64,000 nucleotides of DNA from IMG/VR virus record IMGVR_UViG_3300042374_001687, positions 79,619 through 143,618 of that record; one strand, written 5' to 3'. Both the position numbers and the translations under genes were made by a program. A model generated the notes under the pieces. The model was not told where the DNA came from. It worked only from the letters and a program-made list of their open reading frames with translations, and did not search any database. Source of the DNA: a virus. This document shows, piece after piece, positions 59,322-64,000 of this stretch (its first letter is position 1; every line of letters starts with the position of its first letter).

Positions 59322-60814
59322 GGATTTGGCGTGCTTGTAGGAACGGGTGACTTAACACATTCGCATATTTCGCAATCTAGTGCGTAGGAATATCCGGGGT
59401 CATTTATTAGACCGCAGTCCGCGTATATTGCCGAACCTCCACATTCAATGAAGTGACATTCGGAGTTAACTGTCAAAGTTGGCGTGCTTGTGGGCGTCAC
59501 AGACACGGCAGGGGTTGCGGTCAAAGTTGGAGTGCTTGTGGGCGTCACGGGCGACTTAACACATTCGCATATTTCGCAATCTAGTGCGTAGGAATATCCG
59601 GGGTCATTTATTAGACCGCAGTCCGCGTATATTGCCGAACCTCCACATTCAATGAAAATACAAGAAGCAGACACCGTTGCGCTGTTGCTGTAAACTTGGT
59701 ATTGAGATCCTATTATGCCCATCGCAACTCTTACCCTGTACCTTCTCCCGGACACATATGTTGCTGGATCTTTGATCCTAAGGTTTCCGCCGACATACGA
59801 TATGTTCGTCCCCGGATCAATGCTACTGTAGGCATTTACGGACTCTACGGTGGGGTTTTCGGACCATGTCGCCCCTTCATCGTCACTGTATTGCCAATAG
59901 GGGGTGTTTCCGATAGATGTGTTGTAGGAATAAGAGAATTCAATTTCGTTTCCGGAAACATACGGCTGATTGGATGGCTGCTGTGTCCATGTCAATGAAG
60001 AGGTGGAGAAAGCGAATGGCTTGCCAGAAATCTTGAATACAAAATAATCATTTTCCTTGAAATCTGTGTTTGGCGAAGTGGTTCTTTTTATCCATATCGG
60101 GACAAAATCGCCGGGCCGCAATGTGCCAAGAGCAACCCGTTGAGAGGCCGCATAAAAATTCACTTTTGCTGGGGGTATCGTTTCCACGGCAAGAAGCGGG
60201 GCATTTGAATTTATAGGCTGTCCCTCGGAGAGTTTTAAAATAGATACGGAAATTGCGCCTTCCAGATTATTTTGACTCACCACTAACTTTTGATGATTTC
60301 TTTTGTCTTGGTTTCCTTGGAATGTGATGTTGAAGTTTTGCGAACTGGCCGACAAAGATGTCGAAACCTCAACTCCTTCTAGGCCAATGGAGGCCAGGCC
60401 AGAAATAAGATTGTTCTGGAAGTTTTGGGCAGAGCCCTCCCAATTGACTACAAATTGAGCTTGTTCGTATTGAAGAATTAAATTGCCGCTAGTGACAGAG
60501 CCTTTTATTTCTATACTTTGAATATCGGTCACTATCGCTATGCCCACTTCGGCAGAAGATCCTCTCGAGGATTGCGAATCTATGTAGCACTCAATATCAT
60601 ACAAGTATTCCGTAGAACTATTGTTTTTAACATAAAAGCATCTGAAGTCGGTCTTGCCGGCAATTGCTTCGGCAGAGGTCACATCCGCAAATAAATTGTT
60701 CAAGGATCCGAGCACGGGAAAGGCGGACGGAGGTCCGCCAATTGATCTGTTTGGGTTGGAGTTTCCGCTTCCTCCGGAAAGGAAAAAATTGATTTGTGTT
60801 GCTGCTGTGGCCAT
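59318..60814 (-). CDS. Virion protein with duplicated Cys-rich C-terminal units
   Basis: 498 residues. NFFLSGGSGNSNPNRSIGGP is typical of the start of phage head/tail surface proteins. The middle is beta-rich with an Ig-like part (PYVSGNEIEFSYSYNTSIGN). The C-terminus repeats a unit (FIECGGSAIYADCGLINDPG, then YSYALDCEICECVKS) twice, joined by a Pro/Thr linker (TPTSTPTLT). A TAAATAAT box lies at 60829-60836. Probably a surface fibre or decoration protein. Confidence 0.7.
   Translation of the reverse strand: MATAATQINFFLSGGSGNSNPNRSIGGPPSAFPVLGSLNNLFADVTSAEAIAGKTDFRCFYVKNNSSTEYLYDIECYIDSQSSRGSSAEVGIAIVTDIQSIEIKGSVTSGNLILQYEQAQFVVNWEGSAQNFQNNLISGLASIGLEGVEVSTSLSASSQNFNITFQGNQDKRNHQKLVVSQNNLEGAISVSILKLSEGQPINSNAPLLAVETIPPAKVNFYAASQRVALGTLRPGDFVPIWIKRTTSPNTDFKENDYFVFKISGKPFAFSTSSLTWTQQPSNQPYVSGNEIEFSYSYNTSIGNTPYWQYSDDEGATWSENPTVESVNAYSSIDPGTNISYVGGNLRIKDPATYVSGRRYRVRVAMGIIGSQYQVYSNSATVSASCIFIECGGSAIYADCGLINDPGYSYALDCEICECVKSPVTPTSTPTLTATPAVSVTPTSTPTLTVNSECHFIECGGSAIYADCGLINDPGYSYALDCEICECVKSPVPTSTPNP
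59349..59656 (-). repeat. 104-bp identical direct repeat in the Cys-rich C-terminus
   Basis: 59349-59452 and 59553-59656 are identical by eye, offset by 204 bp (68 codons). The linker between them is itself Pro/Thr-repetitive. Confidence 0.93.
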
Positions 60815-60891
60815 TTTTAAGTACCCAATTATTTAGTCAAAGCCTTGACATTTTGGGTAGCGCCGTTCAAAATGTGGTCGGAGGCAAAGAA

Positions 60892-61845
60892 ATGAAGTTC
60901 ACATTCGGAAGCGACCCTGAATTCATTCTGATGGGCCAAAATGGCAAGTTCAAAAGCGCAATAGGGGTCATAGAAGGAACGAAGCAAAGCCGCCTCACCA
61001 TCGGCAAAAATGATTTTTTTTACGACAATGTGCTCGCTGAGTGTACCATAGAGGCCGCCTCCTGCAAAGAGGAGGCGATAGAAAACATCCGAAAAGCATT
61101 GGGCACATATTCCAAGATAGTTCATCCCTTTAAGCTGACGAACATTTCGGCGGCTGAATTTCAAAAAAATGAACTTATGCACCCGGATGCAAGAAAAGCA
61201 GGGTGCGAGGCTGAGTATTGTGCTTATGAAATGAAGAATGTGCCGGCGGGCGGCATCAAGAAGATTTTCAAAGAAAGTGGATTTAGAACAGCCGGGGGGC
61301 ATGTCCACTTGGGGACAAGTTTGGGAAAATCGCACGAAACTTGCATCATGCTGGTCCGGATGTTGGATCTTTTTCTCGGAGTCTCATCCATTCTAATAGA
61401 TGGTCGCGAAAGTAGTGTCCTAAGAAGAAGAGCGTATGGAAGTGCAGGAAGATACAGGCAGCCCAAACACGGCGCAGAATACAGAACTCTTGGGAACTTT
61501 TGGATATCCAGTCCAAAGTTAGTCACATTGGTATATGAAATATGCGAAAATGTAATTAAATTCACTGAAGACAACGTTCATGAAGAATTTTGGTCTATAG
61601 ACAAAAAGAAGTTGGATTCCGATGAATTCTGGAATTCCGGAGGGGATCCTGCGGCCTGCCACTGTTGTAAGGCTTATGATGTGAACTTGCTTAGATCCAT
61701 GTTCAGATTGAGGAGAGAGGAGGCTATCAAAAGGGGCTCTTCAATAATAGATTTCGCCCTCAGTTTCTTTCCTGCGTCGATAAAAAGAAGGATAAATGAA
61801 CTAGGATCCAAGAGGTTCAACATGTACAAGGAGTGGGGGATTTAA
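60892..61845 (+). CDS. COOH-NH2 ligase (amidoligase family)
   Basis: 317 residues from the ATG at 60892 (GGAGG 9 nt upstream). FTFGSDPEFILMGQNGKFKS, YDNVLAECTIEAAS and TAGGHVHLGTSLG match the phage-type COOH-NH2 ligase with a glutamine-synthetase-like fold, which joins a carboxylate to an amine using ATP. AYGSAGRYRQPKHGAEYRTL is a later conserved block. The substrate is unknown; peptide or wall modification has been suggested for the family. Confidence 0.8.
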   Translation: MKFTFGSDPEFILMGQNGKFKSAIGVIEGTKQSRLTIGKNDFFYDNVLAECTIEAASCKEEAIENIRKALGTYSKIVHPFKLTNISAAEFQKNELMHPDARKAGCEAEYCAYEMKNVPAGGIKKIFKESGFRTAGGHVHLGTSLGKSHETCIMLVRMLDLFLGVSSILIDGRESSVLRRRAYGSAGRYRQPKHGAEYRTLGNFWISSPKLVTLVYEICENVIKFTEDNVHEEFWSIDKKKLDSDEFWNSGGDPAACHCCKAYDVNLLRSMFRLRREEAIKRGSSIIDFALSFFPASIKRRINELGSKRFNMYKEWGI

Positions 61846-62313
61846 CTACTTTGGTCCCCTTTTCAGCGGAACTCGCTTTAACTTTTCTTTGTAGCGGTCT
61901 GGCTTATCCTTTAGTCCGTGCATCATGTTGACCAGCTCTTTGACCATTTCTGCTGGCGTTTCATTCTTGCACTTCTCTGATCTTTGGACTGAGACTGTCT
62001 TTCTGTCCTTGTTGTAAAACCCGTTAGAAATAATGAAGCAGCCGGAGCGCTCTTTGATGCTATAGGTTATAATTCCAACCCACTCCCCATCGTCCCAGTT
62101 TCCCGAAGATACGATGATTCTCATGGGTTTCTCGTCAAGTATTTGCTTGACATGGTAGCCTCGTTTCTTCATTCCAGCACTCACAAATCCTAGTGCTATT
62201 TTGGCAAAGGCCCCCAGAACCTCCTCTGTCTTGGTTCTGTAGTTAACCTCCACGCTGTAACGGGTGCCCTCAGTTTGCAGCGGCCTTTTTTCAATCCACT
62301 CTTGAAACTTCAT
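61846..62313 (-). CDS. Hypothetical protein with leader
   Basis: 155 residues starting MKFQEWIEKRP, then a beta-rich body (RYSVEVNYRTKTEEVLGAFA, VGIITYSIKERSGCFIISNG) and a basic end. TATATA-CATTC-ATG with no Shine-Dalgarno. Not recognised. Confidence 0.65.
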   Translation of the reverse strand: MKFQEWIEKRPLQTEGTRYSVEVNYRTKTEEVLGAFAKIALGFVSAGMKKRGYHVKQILDEKPMRIIVSSGNWDDGEWVGIITYSIKERSGCFIISNGFYNKDRKTVSVQRSEKCKNETPAEMVKELVNMMHGLKDKPDRYKEKLKRVPLKRGPK

Positions 62314-62318
62314 GAATG

Positions 62319-62324
62319 TATATA
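62319..62324 (-). promoter_or_regulatory. Start-proximal TATATA box
   Basis: TATATA 5 nt before the minus-strand start at 62313. Confidence 0.55.
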
Positions 62325-62389
62325 GAGAAAAGAGAACTAGATTAGCAAGGAGATAATTGATAAATTAATGGGTCAAGGAGGCCTTTTGT

Positions 62390-63019
62390 ATGGAAAAACT
62401 TAGAGTTCTGGTGGCGTGCGAGTATTCGGGAGCCGTTAGGGACGCCTTCTCCACGCTAGGACATTACGCAATATCGTGCGACTTGCTCCCGACTGAATCG
62501 CCGGGAAACCATCATCAAGGTGACATATTTGAAGTGATTGATGACGGCTTTGACCTGATGGTTGCCCATCCGCCGTGCACCCACCTAGCAGTGAGCGGAG
62601 CAAGGCATTTTCATAAAAAGCAAAAAGAGCAAGCAGAAGCTCTGGACTTCGTAAGAAGGCTAATGGCGGCAAACATAAAGCACATAGCAATTGAAAACCC
62701 GGTGAGTGTAATAAGCAGTAAAATAAGAAGGCCAGATCAGATTATACAGCCTTGGATGTTTGGAGACCCTTTTCAAAAGACGACTTGTCTTTGGCTGAAG
62801 GAGCTTCCAAAACTAGTGCCAACTAAGATAGTGCACAAGGGAGAATTCCATGAATGGGTAGACAAGAAGACGGGAAAGAAAAAGCGACAAGCGGCGTGGG
62901 ATATGGAGGCTTTCAAGAAGGGCGAAAATAGAGGAAAGGCTAGAAGTAAAACATTCCAAGGCATAGCAGACGCGATGGCTCAACAATGGTCGGCCTATGC
63001 GCTGTCCAAAAAACCTTAG
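62390..63019 (+). CDS. C5-cytosine-methyltransferase-like protein
   Basis: 209 residues. LRVLVACEYSGAVRDAFSTL is the SAM loop, DLMVAHPPCTHLAVSGA has the catalytic PPC, and IKHIAIENPVSVI has the ENP motif VI. The short form lacks a large target-recognition domain and may be a variant family acting on host or phage DNA. AAGGAGG lies upstream. Confidence 0.78.
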   Translation: MEKLRVLVACEYSGAVRDAFSTLGHYAISCDLLPTESPGNHHQGDIFEVIDDGFDLMVAHPPCTHLAVSGARHFHKKQKEQAEALDFVRRLMAANIKHIAIENPVSVISSKIRRPDQIIQPWMFGDPFQKTTCLWLKELPKLVPTKIVHKGEFHEWVDKKTGKKKRQAAWDMEAFKKGENRGKARSKTFQGIADAMAQQWSAYALSKKP

Positions 63020-63129
63020 AAACCTTTATTCTTCTTCTTCTTGCCGAATATCCTCTCCCAGTTCTTTGTCCAGGTCTTGTCGCTGACAGTCTTTTTTCTG
63101 GGTGTGTCTCCCTTTCCATTTTGGTTCAT
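63016..63129 (-). CDS. 37-residue basic protein
   Basis: Starts in the ATGA overlap with the upstream gene; reads MNQNGKGDTPRKKTVSDKTW and on to TKNWERIFGKKKKNKGF. Very basic; overlaps the convergent methylase by 4 nt. Confidence 0.5.
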   Translation of the reverse strand: MNQNGKGDTPRKKTVSDKTWTKNWERIFGKKKKNKGF

Positions 63130-63845
63130 TTTTGTTCTCCATGAATTTTGAAGATTGGAGCCTTAATTTTTGTAATATGCATTTCTGCTGGCTCTCCCGA
63201 AAGCTTGGATCCTTGAAAATAGTTTTTTTGCCATTCTCCATTTTTTCTGTTCGGCCTTGAATTAAATTCAAATCGGTAATTGCGAAAGTCCTCATATTCT
63301 TTCTTGAGTTCTAAATTTTGATCTATGTCTACTATTTCAGCTTCTGCGTTTTCAAATATATCAAGTCTCACTGGGATTAACTGTGATATTACATCTCCTA
63401 CATTTACTTTTATTTTAGAAGGAGTGGTGAATTTCCAGTTGAGAGTGAAAGGAAAAGACAACCAGTGCGTTTCCACAATTCCTGAAAGGCAAGTGATATT
63501 TTTAATTGGTTCATTCTGAGATCCTGTGACAAAAACGCCGTAAGGATATTCCGTCTTAAATAGAAAGCCCGTGTGCCATGTTATCACGCCTTCGCCAAAA
63601 TGAGACATAGGAGTGCATTCTCCGGAAATTTGTTCTATAACTAGATCTTTGGGAAGCTGGCCTCCGTTCCATTCGGCAGTAAATTCACTTTTTGAAACAA
63701 GATCCCATCCGTAACTATTCGCCATCAGCATGGGAAGACATCTGTATGGGTTTTTATTTACCGATTCGTCCATCCATCTCCGGGTTGTTTTTGAAGGAAC
63801 CAGACCCAGATTCTCTCTTGTCACTCTATAAGCTGTGATTTTCAA
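63126..63845 (-). CDS. DUF6065-like protein
   Basis: 239 residues from a TTG at 63845 with AAGGTGA upstream. YRCLPMLMANSYGWDL, GEGVITWHTGFLF, SGIVETHWLSFPFTLNWKFT and VGDVISQLIPVRL follow the DUF6065 pattern, a beta-rich family found beside oxygenases and glycosyltransferases. Function unknown. Confidence 0.7.
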   Translation of the reverse strand: MKITAYRVTRENLGLVPSKTTRRWMDESVNKNPYRCLPMLMANSYGWDLVSKSEFTAEWNGGQLPKDLVIEQISGECTPMSHFGEGVITWHTGFLFKTEYPYGVFVTGSQNEPIKNITCLSGIVETHWLSFPFTLNWKFTTPSKIKVNVGDVISQLIPVRLDIFENAEAEIVDIDQNLELKKEYEDFRNYRFEFNSRPNRKNGEWQKNYFQGSKLSGEPAEMHITKIKAPIFKIHGEQK

Positions 63846-63859
63846 ATTTTCACCTTATA

Positions 63860-64000
63860 TCATGGCGAAATAGTCACGGCGAATCCGGTGGCGGTGGCGG
63901 TGGCGAATCCGGTGGCGGTGGCGGTGGCGAATCCGGTGGCGGTGGCGGTGGCGAATCCGGTGGCGGTGGCGGTGGCGAATCCGGTGGCGGTGGCGGTGGC
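63860..64000 (-). CDS. Partial ORF of 8-residue repeats
   Basis: On the minus strand, from beyond the right edge, ATATATGF repeats lead to GFAVTISP and a stop at 63860. The other strand reads ANPVAVAV repeats. The clean stop and the ribosome site of the next gene right after it favour the minus strand. Confidence 0.45.
   Translation of the reverse strand, partial: ATATATGFATATATGFATATATGFATATATGFATATATGFAVTISP
63881..64000. repeat. 24-bp tandem repeat at the right edge
   Basis: GAATCC recurs at 63881, 63905, 63929, 63953 and 63977, a 24-bp unit with inner GGTGGC hexamers, and runs to the window end. Confidence 0.95.

Noticed and set aside
63881-64000. CRISPR array
   Set aside because: The 24-bp units are contiguous with no spacers.
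1-64000. tRNA genes
   Set aside because: I looked for T-arm (GGTTCGANTC-like) and cloverleaf patterns and found none that fold convincingly; a tRNA scan would settle it.

Overview
The window is a gene-dense stretch of a tailed-phage genome of T4-like type, probably a large myovirus known only from environmental sequence. The head-assembly genes lie in the T4 order: large terminase, then portal (with an intein), a prohead-core protein, the S77-type prohead protease, a scaffold and a gp23-like major capsid protein. Genes are closely packed on both strands, often joined by ATGA or TAATG overlaps, and intrinsic terminators mark many ends. No ribosomal genes, tRNAs or CRISPR array were seen. Nothing fixes the host. 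A GT9 (heptosyltransferase-type) domain and LolA-like anchored proteins hint at a Gram-negative host.

Layout. 1-3.9 kb: partial zinc metallopeptidase, MscL-like channel with a zinc ribbon, small membrane proteins and a ferritin-like protein. 3.9-9.3 kb: terminase and a repetitive tail-fibre protein. 9.3-11.3 kb: overlapping glycosyltransferase, 2OG-Fe(II) oxygenase and sulfotransferase genes. 11.3-21 kb: capsid module with a BCS1-like AAA+ ATPase gene set into it. 21-23.9 kb: two divergent PD-(D/E)XK homing-type endonucleases just after the capsid gene. 23.9-28.4 kb: a strongly AT-rich glycan cassette (GT2-GT9 fusion, sulfotransferase, RgpF-like/DUF6165). 28.4-38.6 kb: small overlapping ORFs, a two-cluster ferredoxin, tail-collar protein, virion proteins sharing a C-terminal module, two QueC-like paralogues with methyltransferase-like neighbours, GNAT, P-loop kinase and a YhaM-like nuclease. 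38.6-46.3 kb: Hsp20, GNAT, DnaJ, a non-coding stretch of about 0.9 kb that looks like one large structured RNA, and a secreted Cys-rich protein. 46.3-52.9 kb: Dam-like methylase, lysine 6-aminotransferase-like enzyme, degenerate LAGLIDADG protein, Nudix hydrolase. 52.9-64 kb: large structural proteins, subtilisin-like protease, McsA-like protein, COOH-NH2 ligase, C5-type methylase, DUF6065 protein and a 24-bp tandem repeat at the right edge.

Three patterns cut across the window. (1) About sixteen otherwise unrelated proteins begin with a short peptide of the form M-K-(S/T)-F-x-x-W-L-x-x-E. It resembles the capsid-targeting leader of T4 internal proteins, which the prohead protease removes, so this phage may load many proteins, some of them enzymes, into its head. 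(2) A TATATA box lies just 4-10 nt before the start codon of many genes that lack a Shine-Dalgarno sequence. This suggests late promoters that fire leaderless mRNAs; genes with normal leaders have the same box further upstream. (3) A host-type promoter, about 0.85 kb of hairpin-rich sequence without credible ORFs, and a terminator together look like a giant ornate RNA of the GOLLD/ROOL kind.

Functions are inferred by reading motifs by eye. No database search, folding program or alignment was run.
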